NCBI GenBank assembly: GCA_029880855.1
Contig: JAOUNS010000011.1
Location: forward strand, 1-64,000
From: Gammaproteobacteria bacterium
GTDB taxonomy: Bacteria; Pseudomonadota; Gammaproteobacteria; UBA6429; Thiohalophilaceae
Length of the DNA stretch: 64,000 nt
Direction: 5' to 3'
Below, one piece after another: positions 45,905 to 55,607 of this stretch. The translations under genes were made by a program, and so were the position numbers. The notes under the pieces are model-generated. The model had not been told where the DNA came from and ran no database searches. It worked only from the letters and a program-made list of their open reading frames with translations. Position 1 is the stretch's first letter. Each line of letters begins with the position of its first letter.

Positions 45905-47125
45905 TTATATCACCACCAGGTCATTCATGCTTAACACCGCCACCATAATGGAGCCGATCACCGCAGCAACCACCAGCCCCAGCAAGACAATGATTAAGGG
46001 TTCAAGCAGTCCCAGTACGCGTTTGATACTTCGTTCCACTTCCTGCTGCGCCACCTCTGCCACATAGAGCAGGGTGTTTTCCAGTTCGCTCGCTTCTTCA
46101 CCGATACGAATCATCTCTCTGGTCAACAGAGGAAAACACTGCCCCACCGTATTACTGAAAGACGCGCCTTCACTTAATTCCTGTTCCCGATTTCTGATAT
46201 CCGCCTCAATATATCGGTTACTCAATACACCACGGCTGATACGAATACTGTTCTGGATCGAAACCCCGTTTTTCAACAGCAATGCCAAGGTCTGGGCAAA
46301 ACGGGTCATTTGCAGTTTTTCCTGCAATTTCCCATACCATGGCAAGGCAAGGATTTTTCGATCCAGCCAGATCGAGGAGGCTTCGCTTTTTTTCACCGCA
46401 TTCACAATCAGCAGCAAGATCAGGACTATACCCAGTCCCGTCATACCATGATTTGCCAACAGATCACTAATATCAATGAACAGCTGGGTAACGGCCGGCA
46501 CCTCGCCACCCATTTCCTGAAACAACTGTTTAAAGCGCGGCATGACCATCACCATCAGCAGTATGATGGATATCGCGGTCACCACCAGCAGGACCAGGGG
46601 ATAGACCATGGCGGTAACCAGATCCTCGCGCAATGCTCTGGACTGCTCCAGATGTTTGGCCAGATGTGTCATGCATTCCGCCAGTTTACCGGTAACTTCT
46701 CCGGCTCTGACCATGCTGATGTACAAATCACCAACGATGTCCCTACGTTTTTCCAGTGCGCTGGAGAAACTCCGTCCCTCACGAATTTCCGCTTCGATAT
46801 CCAGCAAGAAGGCCCTGGCCTGTTTGTTTTGGGTTGCCCTGGCCATGGATTTCAAGGCCCGGTCCAGGGATAAACCTGCACGCAACAACATGGCAATCCC
46901 ATTGGTGATATCAATAATGGGCGGTTTTTTGCCTGCAGTACGTTTGCTGATTAATGTGGATAACGTTGCGTATTGGAATATCCCGGCGCGTTTCTCATTA
47001 ATCGCGACGGGGATCATATTTAACTCTTCCAGGTAAGTGAGCACTTCCTGTTTGTCAGCCAGTTCAACGGTTCCGCTGTCCATCTTCCCGTCACGAAGGA
47101 TCACCTTGTAGTCATACAATGGCAT
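45905..47125 (-). CDS. gspF: Type II secretion platform protein F
   Basis: 406 residues from the ATG at 47125 (MPLYDYKV), one base after the gspE stop; a longer frame lacks similarity at its N-terminus. Two cytoplasmic GspF domains with 'GIAMLLRAGLSLDRALKSMA' and 'TLALLLKNGVSIQNSIRIS', three membrane helices, and the terminal 'LEPLIIVLLGLVVAAVIGSIMVAVLSMNDLV' are seen. It sits in the inner membrane and couples GspE to pseudopilin assembly. Confidence 0.95.
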   Translation of the reverse strand: MPLYDYKVILRDGKMDSGTVELADKQEVLTYLEELNMIPVAINEKRAGIFQYATLSTLISKRTAGKKPPIIDITNGIAMLLRAGLSLDRALKSMARATQNKQARAFLLDIEAEIREGRSFSSALEKRRDIVGDLYISMVRAGEVTGKLAECMTHLAKHLEQSRALREDLVTAMVYPLVLLVVTAISIILLMVMVMPRFKQLFQEMGGEVPAVTQLFIDISDLLANHGMTGLGIVLILLLIVNAVKKSEASSIWLDRKILALPWYGKLQEKLQMTRFAQTLALLLKNGVSIQNSIRISRGVLSNRYIEADIRNREQELSEGASFSNTVGQCFPLLTREMIRIGEEASELENTLLYVAEVAQQEVERSIKRVLGLLEPLIIVLLGLVVAAVIGSIMVAVLSMNDLVVI

Positions 47126-47126
47126 A

Positions 47127-48845
47127 TCATACCTCGCTCGCGACCTTGAGCACTTCCTGGCGACTGGTGATCCCGGCCTTGACCAGTTGCATACCGCTTT
47201 CATACAAGGTCACCATACCGGCCTGTTTCGCCGCTTCCTTGAGTGAGGCTCGATCCGAACGGGTCAGGATCAGTTCCCGAAACGCATCATTTACCAACAG
47301 AAATTCTGTGATGGCAATCCGACCGTGATAGCCGCTGCCGCCACATTGTTCACAGCCGGTTGCCGTATATTCCTGCTCTGTATCTGCCTGTGGCTGTTTA
47401 CAGGCCGGACACAGGCGCCGCAACAAACGTTGCGCCAGTACGCCATTCAATGTTGAAGCGACCAGATAGTCATCCACACCCATATCCAGCAAACGGGTAA
47501 TCCCGGTCACGGCGTCATTGGTATGCAGGGTTGATAACACCAGATGACCGGTCAAGGCGGCCTGCACGGCAATGCGTGCCGTCTCGGTATCACGCATTTC
47601 ACCCACCATGATCACATCGGGGTCCTGACGCAGAATGGCGCGCAGTACCTTGTCGAAGGTCAGGCCGATTTTGGGCTGAATGGCGATCTGGTTAATTCCG
47701 GCCAACTGATATTCCACCGGATCTTCCACGGTGATCAATTTTCTTTCGATGGTGTTGATCTTGTTCAACGCGGTATACAGTGTGGTCGTCTTGCCGCAAC
47801 CGGTAGGGCCGGTGACCAGAAAAATACCGTCCGGCGCCGACAGGACGCGTGAAAATTTTTGCAGGGTTGCTGCATCAAATCCCAGGTGTGCGAAATCCAG
47901 CACCACACTGGATTTATCCAGCAGACGGATAACAATATTTTCACCGAACAGGGTTGGAATGGTGGAGACACGGATATCCAGTTCCTTGCCGGACACCTTG
48001 ATTTGTATGCGTCCATCCTGCGGGATACGACGCTCTGCAATATCCAGCCGCGCCATGATTTTGATTCGCGAGTTGATTGCCGCCGCATTTTTTAACAGTT
48101 TGGCACTGCCGATTCTTAACACACCGTCAACGCGAAACCTGATCCGCAAACCATCCACGCCCGGTTCAAAATGAATATCAGAGGCCCGCAGCTGTATGGC
48201 TTCTTGTAAAATGCTGTTTACCGTACGGATTGTTGGTGCTTCACTGGCCAGATCGCGCAGCTGGGCGACATCCAGATTTTCATCATGACCGGATTCGATA
48301 TCCATCCCGGCATCACTCTGCTCGGCCGCAGCCTCACCATCACGCAGCGATGCGTGTTGTGCCAGTTTGTCAATGGCCGCCAGGATGTGGGAGCTCAAAC
48401 CGAGTCTGGGTATGACTACCGCACCGGTTGTCACGCCGACTGATCGGATGGTTTCGATATCACGCGGGTCAGCCATGATCAGTTCCAGTTTACCGTCATA
48501 CTCGGCAACCGGAACCACATAGGCGTTTTTCATAAAGCGGAGTGACAGCGTGTCGGGTGCAAGGTCGTTTTCCGGATAGGCATCCTCGGTCAAGCAGTCA
48601 AGACCGGTCAAGCGGGACATTGCGTCCGCCAAATCTGTTTCAGATAGCAAGCCATAGCGGATGAGCGCAATGCTCAACGCTTCGTTTCTCACACTGGAAA
48701 TATTTTGCAATTGGCGGAATTCGTGCTCTTTGAGCTTGCCTTGCTCGATCAACAATCCGGAAAGCGGATCATTCTCCCAATCCACCACCCCGCTATAGAG
48801 ATACGGTATATTTACAGCGGCCTGTTTTTCGACGGCTGACTCCAT
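47127..48845 (-). CDS. gspE: Type II secretion ATPase E
   Basis: 572 residues. An N-terminal MshEN-like domain is followed by the ATPase: SDIHFEPGVDGLRIRFRVDG, Walker A GPTGCGKTTTLY, Walker B region DVIMVGEMRDTETA, His box LVLSTLHTNDA, and the tetracysteine zinc site CPACK...CEQCGG. It powers the pseudopilus. First gene of the run gspE-F-G-H-I-J-K-L-M-C-D plus kinase, about 12.5 kb. Its upstream region has two paired GTAC motifs. Prepilin peptidase and gspN are not in the window. Confidence 0.96.
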   Translation of the reverse strand: MESAVEKQAAVNIPYLYSGVVDWENDPLSGLLIEQGKLKEHEFRQLQNISSVRNEALSIALIRYGLLSETDLADAMSRLTGLDCLTEDAYPENDLAPDTLSLRFMKNAYVVPVAEYDGKLELIMADPRDIETIRSVGVTTGAVVIPRLGLSSHILAAIDKLAQHASLRDGEAAAEQSDAGMDIESGHDENLDVAQLRDLASEAPTIRTVNSILQEAIQLRASDIHFEPGVDGLRIRFRVDGVLRIGSAKLLKNAAAINSRIKIMARLDIAERRIPQDGRIQIKVSGKELDIRVSTIPTLFGENIVIRLLDKSSVVLDFAHLGFDAATLQKFSRVLSAPDGIFLVTGPTGCGKTTTLYTALNKINTIERKLITVEDPVEYQLAGINQIAIQPKIGLTFDKVLRAILRQDPDVIMVGEMRDTETARIAVQAALTGHLVLSTLHTNDAVTGITRLLDMGVDDYLVASTLNGVLAQRLLRRLCPACKQPQADTEQEYTATGCEQCGGSGYHGRIAITEFLLVNDAFRELILTRSDRASLKEAAKQAGMVTLYESGMQLVKAGITSRQEVLKVASEV

Positions 48846-48906
48846 CCAATTCGCCCCGGTGGTCCCAATAAATCTTCAATGCGATAAAATATAAAGACTT
48901 TCTGAC

Positions 48907-48969
48907 AGTACTTCCCCGTACAAAAGGACGGTTAGTTTTCAACCAGTCAGAAACTGTACCCAAGTACAG
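48907..48969. promoter_or_regulatory. Paired GTAC motifs upstream of the secretion operon
   Basis: CTGTACCCAAGTACAG (48954-48969) is a perfect palindrome with a 4-bp spacer. AGTAC-TTCCCC-GTACA (48907-48922) is a second pair. They lie about 60-125 bp upstream of the gspE ATG, with AT-rich TATATT-like sequence between them and the gene. 48846-49073 has no gene. Confidence 0.45.
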
Positions 48970-49073
48970 GAGGGATGACGATGTATATATATAGAATGCG
49001 GCAAGGTGGTTCAGCTGCGCAGGCTGCCACCGGATATTTTGTACACAAATCATCCATTGATGTAGAAACGCAT

Positions 49074-49099
49074 AAAAAAAGGGGCGAAACGCCCCTTTT
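49074..49099 (-). terminator. Terminator of the SPOR-domain gene
   Basis: GGGGCG-AAA-CGCCCC with flanking AAA/TTT pairs and seven T on the minus strand, about 25 bp after the stop. Confidence 0.92.
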
Positions 49100-49124
49100 G
49101 TGTGCGGTTGAACAGACCAGAGAC

Positions 49125-49856
49125 CTATTGTTTGATGGCTCGCTGGATATTGCGTAATTGCCTGACCCAGGGTGAGCTCTTCTGAAACTCTTCCGGTAGT
49201 TTGGCAATATCTTCAGTCGCCTTGTCCGGGTTTTCATAGGCGCCATAGATCAGGAAATACCAGGTTGTCCCGTCACGTTCCCGTTTATAATAGCCGCCTT
49301 TACCCTGCAAACTGTTCTCTTCGAAAGTGCGTTTTATGCGCTTTTCACTCTGGCTGCTGGCCAGTTGCAAGGTGTAGTGTCCGGGGTTTTGTGACATAAC
49401 CCAACCCACCGGATCGCTGGGGTCCGTTGAAGTGACAGCAGGTGCTGATGTGGTGACAGGCGCCGGTCTCACCACCTGACTGGTCACCATATAGGTATTA
49501 ATCACCTTGTCGACCTGATGCTTGCTGGCCGGTTGAATACTGCCGGATTTAATCGAAGTGGAAGCCTCAACCAGGCCGCCGCGATTGACTGCTGTTTTCA
49601 GGTAGTTTTGCGATTTGTTGCTGTTGGGGTTGGTGCCATACCCCTCTCGATAAAACAGCGCCAGATTATACATGGCAACCGGATCACCCTGGTGTGCCAG
49701 TTTTTGCCAGAGTTCCATGGCGCGTGAATAATCTTCCGCCGCCGTTGCCAGTACCGCTTCGCGATATTGACTTGCACCCGCCAGTGACGGGACGATGACT
49801 GATGACAGAATGCCTGCCACAATGAGTGTCATTCTTAATACATGCTTCATGCCCAT
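49125..49856 (-). CDS. Exported SPOR-domain protein with Sel1-like repeat
   Basis: 243 residues. A signal peptide (about 1-28, ending SLAGA), a Sel1/TPR-like unit (YSRAMELWQKLAHQGDPVAMYNLALFYREGYG), a Ser/Thr/Pro linker, and a C-terminal SPOR domain (HYTLQLASSQSEKRIKRTF...TWYFLIYGAYENPDKATEDIAKLP). SPOR domains bind denuded peptidoglycan, often at the septum. It may be an envelope accessory protein near the secretion operon, with which it shares strand but not transcription because a terminator separates them. Confidence 0.85.
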   Translation of the reverse strand: MGMKHVLRMTLIVAGILSSVIVPSLAGASQYREAVLATAAEDYSRAMELWQKLAHQGDPVAMYNLALFYREGYGTNPNSNKSQNYLKTAVNRGGLVEASTSIKSGSIQPASKHQVDKVINTYMVTSQVVRPAPVTTSAPAVTSTDPSDPVGWVMSQNPGHYTLQLASSQSEKRIKRTFEENSLQGKGGYYKRERDGTTWYFLIYGAYENPDKATEDIAKLPEEFQKSSPWVRQLRNIQRAIKQ

Positions 49857-49928
49857 TGTGATACCTCTCGTTCATAAGGCCAACGTCATTACAACGTCAG
49901 GTTTACCACTGTATGAACGGTGTGATGT

Positions 49929-50381
49929 CTATTGTGCCGGGCAATCTGTCTCGGCAAGCGACTGGTTCTGTTCTTTCTGAATGGCAACCAGCCAATCATG
50001 CAGCAACAGATTGATATGACGTTTCTCTTCCAGCGGGGTAAACGTGCTGTTACCCAGATCAAGGACACCCGGCAGGAGCCGGCTGGCTCCCTGGTATGCC
50101 AAAACTTCTGCGACATTGGCATCTATATAAAGCCTGACCTGCATTCGAATCTCAGGTACCAGCCTGTCCCTGTAGGCCTCGGTCATTACCGCTGAAAGCG
50201 TATATCGACACCGTTCGACGACCCTGATCTGCATTTCACCACTTTGACTGCTGTAAGAGAGGGAACCGGTACTCTGTTCCCCCGACCACAGTGTCGGAAA
50301 CAGGCCCATAAGCAAACGGTAGTTTCGCTCATATACCCACATGGGATTGCGGGCCCGGATTGTCGAAATGGTATGGCTCAT
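49929..50381 (-). CDS. DUF1249 family protein (YqiB-like)
   Basis: 150 residues. 'YERNYRLLMGLFP', 'VVERCRYTLSAVMTE', 'MQVRLYIDANVAEVLAYQGASRL' and 'EEKRHINLLLHDWLVA' follow the E. coli YqiB order. The family's function is unknown; in other gammaproteobacteria it often lies beside nudF and cpdA, which are absent here. 50382-50589 contains no gene. Confidence 0.85.
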   Translation of the reverse strand: MSHTISTIRARNPMWVYERNYRLLMGLFPTLWSGEQSTGSLSYSSQSGEMQIRVVERCRYTLSAVMTEAYRDRLVPEIRMQVRLYIDANVAEVLAYQGASRLLPGVLDLGNSTFTPLEEKRHINLLLHDWLVAIQKEQNQSLAETDCPAQ

Positions 50382-50589
50382 GGCCGTCCTTTACCTAACC
50401 TGCCGGTTCACCGACATTACTTTGGTTATCGGCTTAAATATTGGCTACTTAATAAAAATACAGACTAACAGCGGGAATAATTATCCAGCCATTATGGAGA
50501 AATACCCATCAGAGGCAAGCAATTTCAACATATTTCGGGTAATTAACCCTTATTTTTATTATTATTTAATATTAATTTTTGTTAACGAA

Positions 50590-50620
50590 TACAAACCCTA
50601 CCATACAGGTAGGGTTTGTA
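50590..50620 (-). terminator. Long hairpin after the VWA lipoprotein gene
   Basis: A 13-bp perfect stem (core ACAAACCCTACC / GGTAGGGTTTGT, 5-nt loop) starts 11 bp after the stop. The minus-strand tail is not T-rich, so termination is likely but not certain. Confidence 0.6.
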
Positions 50621-50630
50621 AGGATTACAG

Positions 50631-51287
50631 TTACTCGTTAAACATTGGCTCCAGTCGTTCCAAATCATTGATGACCCGCCACTTGCCACCCCCGGATGTT
50701 ACCCGCTTTTCCCAGTCTTCCAGGCGCTTCATATACTCACGGGGATCGACATTATCACTGCGCAGTTTGGTCACATTCAGGGCCACCACCCGAAAACCGT
50801 CCAGCTGGAACGGAATATCACGGACAAAGCCCGGTTTTACTTCTTCCTTCAGATCGGAAAAGATAATAATGGTCTTCCTGCCGGAACCCACTTCATTCAG
50901 GTACTCAGCCGCCTGCAAAATACCACCGGTAATATCAGTGTATTTACTGCCCTGAACGGACTTAACAAACGCATCAATCTTTTCCCGAAACTGCCGTTTT
51001 TGTTCGTTGGCCATACTGGGACGGTCTTCGAAGGTCTGCTTATAGATAATATCTTTCTCACTGAAGCTGCCTGTATCAACTCGCGCTACAGCAAAAGTAT
51101 CACCGGGATTCAATTGCGATAAACTGTAATTGATCACCTTCTGTGCCTGCTTCAGTTCCTGAGTATAGGTACCCGACGTATCCAGCAACATATACAAACC
51201 GTGTGTGTGCGGTCCCTTCTCGGCACAGGAACTCAGAGAGAAGGCCATGAGCACCAGCAGCAGTTTGGGGATGAGGTTTATTTTCAT
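50631..51287 (-). CDS. VWA-domain lipoprotein
   Basis: 218 residues. The signal peptide ends in a lipobox (LSSC, Cys21). The remainder is von Willebrand A-like: first strand with LYMLLDTSGT (MIDAS-like D-x-S-x-T), 'DTFAVARVDT', 'YTDITGGILQAAEYLNEV' and 'KTIIIFSDLKEEV'. VWA domains bind protein partners through a metal ion. It lies 13 bp after the large membrane protein gene, so the two probably act together in the envelope. Function unknown. Confidence 0.83.
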   Translation of the reverse strand: MKINLIPKLLLVLMAFSLSSCAEKGPHTHGLYMLLDTSGTYTQELKQAQKVINYSLSQLNPGDTFAVARVDTGSFSEKDIIYKQTFEDRPSMANEQKRQFREKIDAFVKSVQGSKYTDITGGILQAAEYLNEVGSGRKTIIIFSDLKEEVKPGFVRDIPFQLDGFRVVALNVTKLRSDNVDPREYMKRLEDWEKRVTSGGGKWRVINDLERLEPMFNE

Positions 51288-51300
51288 TTTTATTTACCTT

Positions 51301-52743
51301 TTAGAATGCAGATGTCGCCGCATCGCGGTGGTGAGGTTTAGATCCGTCCTTTTTTGCGGCACGCCCCTTGACCATGTTCTCGATAAACAAAGGAGCGAAG
51401 ATGATTAAATCGTAAATACTGATCAGTGATTTGCTGGTAAAGCGGGCAAGGTCACCTATCAGGCGCAGTGTCCAGGCCAGGAAATGCAGGAAGCCGACGC
51501 CGCTGACGCCGATCACGGTGCGTGTGGAATGAACAAAGGATTCCAGCGGAATCGCCACAAAGGTCAGCGCGAACGGCAGGATAAAGCCCAGCCCCATCTG
51601 TGCTGCAGTGGTAATCCAGAGGTGTGAGTTTTTTACTTCCTCGACCACATTACCGCGCAATACAGCACGGGTTGCCTCATTGTCCTGAGCCAGCAAGTCA
51701 CGCATAAAGGCCAAACCCGCTTCTACAGTTGCCAGGATGGTCAACAGTGTCAGGGTGATCCAGACCATTCGCACGCGCAGCTTGTCGTTTAAGGCGCCAA
51801 TCACCGGGAACAGCCGGGTAATACGCATGGACTCCATCAGGAACAGGCCCATCGCCACCTCAACCAGAATGATTACCATGGCCGCAATACTGGAGGTCTT
51901 GAAGCCCATAATATAGCTGCCTGCACCCACCATTTCGGACATGGGCAGGGCGATCAGGTTAAAGTTGATCAACGCACCACCGATGGCCACCAACAAGACA
52001 AAGGCCGAGATAAAGAACTGGGTCATGGATGAGGAAGACAGTTCACGCAGAGCGCTATCGGTTTTCTGCTGAATGCTTTCATACTTATCCATATGGCGGT
52101 CTATGACCTTGGCGCGATCCAGCAGACTGTTCACATTCTTGTCGACATGGTTCAGCGCAGTCAGTACCTTGCGCCAATGGGGCATCATGTCTTTCAGATA
52201 CATGTGCCGTTTGTGGCTGGACTTGCGGTACTCTTCCACCGCTGTATTGTTCGCCTTCACCAATGAAGAGTGAATATCGTCCAGTATACCACCCACCATG
52301 GGATCATCCTTGGCGGGAATATTGGCAACGGCCTCAACCGCCTTGATCCAGCCGGGGGGCGCAGGCGGTACTTCAGTGCTCTGCTTGTAATCTTCGTCAA
52401 TCCGGGTGATCTCTTCGCTTAATTCGCGATGCAGGGCCGGATATTCAGCCAGATCGCGTCTTACAGTGGCATCCACGCGTTCAAATTCACGTTCAATGAT
52501 ACGCTCCACCGCATCACGCCCCTGGGCTGCCAATACTTCCCGATTTCGTTCCGCCAGCTTCTTTTCACCACGCATCACTGCACGGGCGGTCAGCCGCATG
52601 GCATTATGAATCACACGGCAGAGCGCCTGGATTGCCATGTGGGCGGGAGTTCTGGCCAGATACATCACCGATATGATGACAAAGAACCAGATCAGACCCG
52701 ATAAAAACGGATTGGGTACAATCAGGAAGATGTTAGACGCCAT
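51301..52743 (-). CDS. Multi-spanning membrane protein with cytoplasmic coiled-coil
   Basis: 480 residues. One helix at about 12-30, a long charged helical region (about 50-245, including AERNREVLAAQGRDAVERIIEREFERVDATV), then about five hydrophobic helices between 248 and 430, and a basic tail. No enzyme motif seen and the family is not recognised. Its layout resembles a membrane platform with a large helical loop. It is co-transcribed with the VWA lipoprotein, and lies between fliA and that gene; a link to motility is possible but unproven. Confidence 0.75.
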   Translation of the reverse strand: MASNIFLIVPNPFLSGLIWFFVIISVMYLARTPAHMAIQALCRVIHNAMRLTARAVMRGEKKLAERNREVLAAQGRDAVERIIEREFERVDATVRRDLAEYPALHRELSEEITRIDEDYKQSTEVPPAPPGWIKAVEAVANIPAKDDPMVGGILDDIHSSLVKANNTAVEEYRKSSHKRHMYLKDMMPHWRKVLTALNHVDKNVNSLLDRAKVIDRHMDKYESIQQKTDSALRELSSSSMTQFFISAFVLLVAIGGALINFNLIALPMSEMVGAGSYIMGFKTSSIAAMVIILVEVAMGLFLMESMRITRLFPVIGALNDKLRVRMVWITLTLLTILATVEAGLAFMRDLLAQDNEATRAVLRGNVVEEVKNSHLWITTAAQMGLGFILPFALTFVAIPLESFVHSTRTVIGVSGVGFLHFLAWTLRLIGDLARFTSKSLISIYDLIIFAPLFIENMVKGRAAKKDGSKPHHRDAATSAF

Positions 52744-52932
52744 ACAGAGACCTCCTCGGTCATATATCGTTCTTGAGCAACTAATTTTATAAAACTGATT
52801 TGATTTGTCGGCTGATGGTAACGTTTTATAAAGTTGAAAAACCGCCTAACGGTTCACAGAACATCCGTGGCTTTGCAAAATCGCCACATACAGCACATTT
52901 TAGCTTAGAAGAGAAACAGCAATTTTGCCTGT

Positions 52933-53664
52933 TTATTTGTCAATATCACTTAATTTCGTACGGATACGCAGATGGGCCTGACTCAACAGTTGACTCACCC
53001 GCGACTCACTCACCCCGAGAACCTGACCGATCTCCTTGAGGTTCAGTTCATCATCGTAATACATACTGACAACAAAACACTCTCGTTCAGGCAGGCTGGA
53101 GATGGCTTCAACCAATTGGCGCTTAAACTCATCCCGCTGCACGGTTTGCAAGGGTTCAGGTTGAGTGGACTGCATCCCGTCTCCCATCAGGTCCTCACTG
53201 ATCCCCATATCGACAAAGTTCATAACCCGACAGTTGCTGGTTTCCTGCAGTATCTGATGATACTCATCGAGCGTGATATCCAGTGCATCGGCAATTTCCT
53301 GGCCACGGGCATCGCGCCCGGTTTCACCTTCAATCTTGCGAATGGCCGCCATCAGTTCACGTTCCTTGCGATGGACCGATTTGGGCGCCCAGTCATTACG
53401 ACGCAATTCATCCAGCATGGAACCACGGATACGAATCGTGGCATAGGTTTCAAAACTGGCCCCCTGAGTGGGGTCATAAAGCTGGGCGGCATCAAGCAAG
53501 CCAATCATGCCTGCCTGGATCAGATCATCCACCATTACGCTGGCGGGCAATCTGGCAGAAAGATGGTAAGCAATTCTGTGTACCATACCGGCGTGCTTCT
53601 TCACCAGCTCATCAGCACTGCACAGTTGGGTATCGTTATATTTTCGAGCGTTACGCATGGCCAT
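52933..53664 (-). CDS. fliA: Flagellar sigma factor 28
   Basis: 243 residues from the ATG at 53664, eight bases after CAGGA; a TTG seven codons upstream is possible. Region 2: VHRIAYHLSARLPASVMVDDLIQAGMIGLLDAAQLYDPTQGASFETYATIRIRGSMLDELR. Region 3: KSVHRKERELMAAIRKIE. Region 4: LPERECFVVSMYYDDELNLKEIGQVLGVSESRVSQLLSQA. It directs transcription of late flagellar and chemotaxis genes. It lies downstream of cheB on the same strand (gap about 200 bp). No flagellar structural gene is in the window. Confidence 0.97.
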   Translation of the reverse strand: MAMRNARKYNDTQLCSADELVKKHAGMVHRIAYHLSARLPASVMVDDLIQAGMIGLLDAAQLYDPTQGASFETYATIRIRGSMLDELRRNDWAPKSVHRKERELMAAIRKIEGETGRDARGQEIADALDITLDEYHQILQETSNCRVMNFVDMGISEDLMGDGMQSTQPEPLQTVQRDEFKRQLVEAISSLPERECFVVSMYYDDELNLKEIGQVLGVSESRVSQLLSQAHLRIRTKLSDIDK

Positions 53665-53862
53665 CGGTTCAATCCTGCCGTTCAAACGTGGAACACCCGG
53701 GGCCTGATATCTTCAGTTCAAACATCATTTCCTCAACCCCTCATTACAAGTCGGTAGCGACGATAGAATCTTTAGTGCAATCCCTGTTCCATTTACTCGC
53801 CACATAACGCACGGTTATTACTTATCCTTTATAATCAATAATTTAAAATCCTTTAAACTTTT

Positions 53863-54939
53863 TTACACATTTTTTGAAAGGGTTAACAATTTGCCTGCAA
53901 TCTTGCCGAGCGGCAATTGTGTGTCAGCTGCGCCAATTTTTACCGCCTCACCCGGCATACCCCAGACCACACTGCTCTTTTCGTCCTGGGCAATGGTCAC
54001 CGCGCCCTGCTCTTTCATCTCCAGCATGCCCCTGGCGCCGTCATCACCCATGCCGGTCAAAATCACCCCGATGGCATTGGGACCGACATTTTGTGCAACG
54101 GAGCGGAATAACACATCAACGCTGGGTATATGTCGATTCACCGGCGGGCCGTCATTCAAACGACAGTAATAACGCGCCCCACTGCGCTCAACGATCAAAT
54201 GTCGGTCACCCGGTGCGATAAAGGCATGACCCGGGATGATTTGATCACCGTCACTGGCCTCCACCACTTTCAATGCAGAGACGCTGTCAACGCGCTTGGC
54301 GAAGGATTTGCTGAACGCGGCGGGAATGTGCTGGGTGACCACCACGCCGGGAGAGTTGGCCGGCAACTGTTCCAGCACCGCACGGATTGCTTCCGTACCC
54401 CCGGTAGAAGCACCGATGGCAATAATTTTTTCCGTTGTCTTTAGATGTTTGCCGCCGATGGTTTTTTCGATAATCGCATCCGCACTCAGTTTCGGTTCAA
54501 CTTTATCCATCCTGGGGCGATCAGTGATGGCCCGTACGTGCGCCTTTGATGCCATTTTTACTTTTTCAATGATTTCCGCCGCATAGTCTTCCATGGACTC
54601 AACCACATTGAGATTGGGCTTGGTCACATAATCGACCGCGCCCAGTTCCAGCGCTTCCAGCGTGACATCCGCGCCTTGCTCTGTCATGGTGGAGACCATC
54701 ACAACCGGCATGGGACGCAGGCGCATCAAATTACGCAAAAACGTGATGCCGTCCATTTTCGGCATCTCCACATCCAGCGTCAGCACATCCGGATTCAGTT
54801 TCTTGATTTTTTCACGTGCGATAAGCGGATCTGCCGCCGTATCCAGGACTTCTATGTGCGGATCCTTGTTTAATATTTCGGTTAAAACCCGGCGTATCAA
54901 TGCAGAGTCATCAATAACCAGCACACCAATCTTGCTCAT
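53863..54939 (-). CDS. cheB: Chemotaxis methylesterase CheB
   Basis: 358 residues from the ATG at 54939. An N-terminal receiver ([11 protein letters not shown], acceptor Asp56 in [12 protein letters not shown]) and C-terminal methylesterase with the catalytic triad motifs GASTGGT (Ser), [10 protein letters not shown] (His) and LTGMGDDGA (Asp) are present. It removes methyl groups from receptors when phosphorylated by CheA. It follows cheD by 11 bp. Complete. Confidence 0.97.
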   Translation of the reverse strand: MSKIGVLVIDDSALIRRVLTEILNKDPHIEVLDTAADPLIAREKIKKLNPDVLTLDVEMPKMDGITFLRNLMRLRPMPVVMVSTMTEQGADVTLEALELGAVDYVTKPNLNVVESMEDYAAEIIEKVKMASKAHVRAITDRPRMDKVEPKLSADAIIEKTIGGKHLKTTEKIIAIGASTGGTEAIRAVLEQLPANSPGVVVTQHIPAAFSKSFAKRVDSVSALKVVEASDGDQIIPGHAFIAPGDRHLIVERSGARYYCRLNDGPPVNRHIPSVDVLFRSVAQNVGPNAIGVILTGMGDDGARGMLEMKEQGAVTIAQDEKSSVVWGMPGEAVKIGAADTQLPLGKIAGKLLTLSKNV

Positions 54940-54950
54940 GTTCTGCAACC

Positions 54951-55604
54951 TCAGTCAAAAAGTTCGATATCGCCAGAGACCGGTTGTCTTTCAAGTTCGG
55001 TACGATAATCAATTTCGCGTTTGGCAATCGTGTCGTTATGCATTTTACGCAGCTTCTTGACCTGTACTTTACCGCTGATGGGGTCATACACCACTTTACG
55101 CGGATAGATGTCACCCAGATCCTCTGCGGCAATTCTGAATCCTTCTGTCGCCAGAAATTCCCTGACAAACTTGATATTACGCCCGCCAATGTCTGTTTCA
55201 GTCATATGTTGAATCACCTTGCCGCCGCCAAATACCTTGACTTCAAGATGTTCACGCCTTCCCCCGTTCTTTAAAATATCATTGATCAGCTTTTCCATGG
55301 CGAAGTTACCATAGCGGGTTGCATCGCTGTTACGGGACATTATCCGCCCCGATTCCTCACCCAGTGGTAACATAAAATGGTTCATCCCGCCGATGCCCAT
55401 GGCGGGATCACGAATACATGCAGACACACATGATCCCAGTACTGTTACAATAATTTCCTGATTGGTTGTAACGTAATATTGACCAGGCAGTATTTTCGCA
55501 GCGTAGAGATTTCTCTGCCTGTCCCAATAACGATTAATCTCGGTGAACCCGCGCAGCGCCTTGTCCGGCCTTGGCAAATCTTCTTTTGAGATATATCCGG
55601 ACAT
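54951..55604 (-). CDS. cheD: Chemoreceptor glutamine deamidase CheD
   Basis: 217 residues. The catalytic Cys lies in [14 protein letters not shown] and the His in GGMNHFMLP, with FGGGKVI downstream, the CheD signature. CheD deamidates receptor Gln residues, preparing methylation sites. It sits 3 bp after cheR. Confidence 0.96.
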   Translation of the reverse strand: MSGYISKEDLPRPDKALRGFTEINRYWDRQRNLYAAKILPGQYYVTTNQEIIVTVLGSCVSACIRDPAMGIGGMNHFMLPLGEESGRIMSRNSDATRYGNFAMEKLINDILKNGGRREHLEVKVFGGGKVIQHMTETDIGGRNIKFVREFLATEGFRIAAEDLGDIYPRKVVYDPISGKVQVKKLRKMHNDTIAKREIDYRTELERQPVSGDIELFD

Positions 55605-55607
55605 GGT

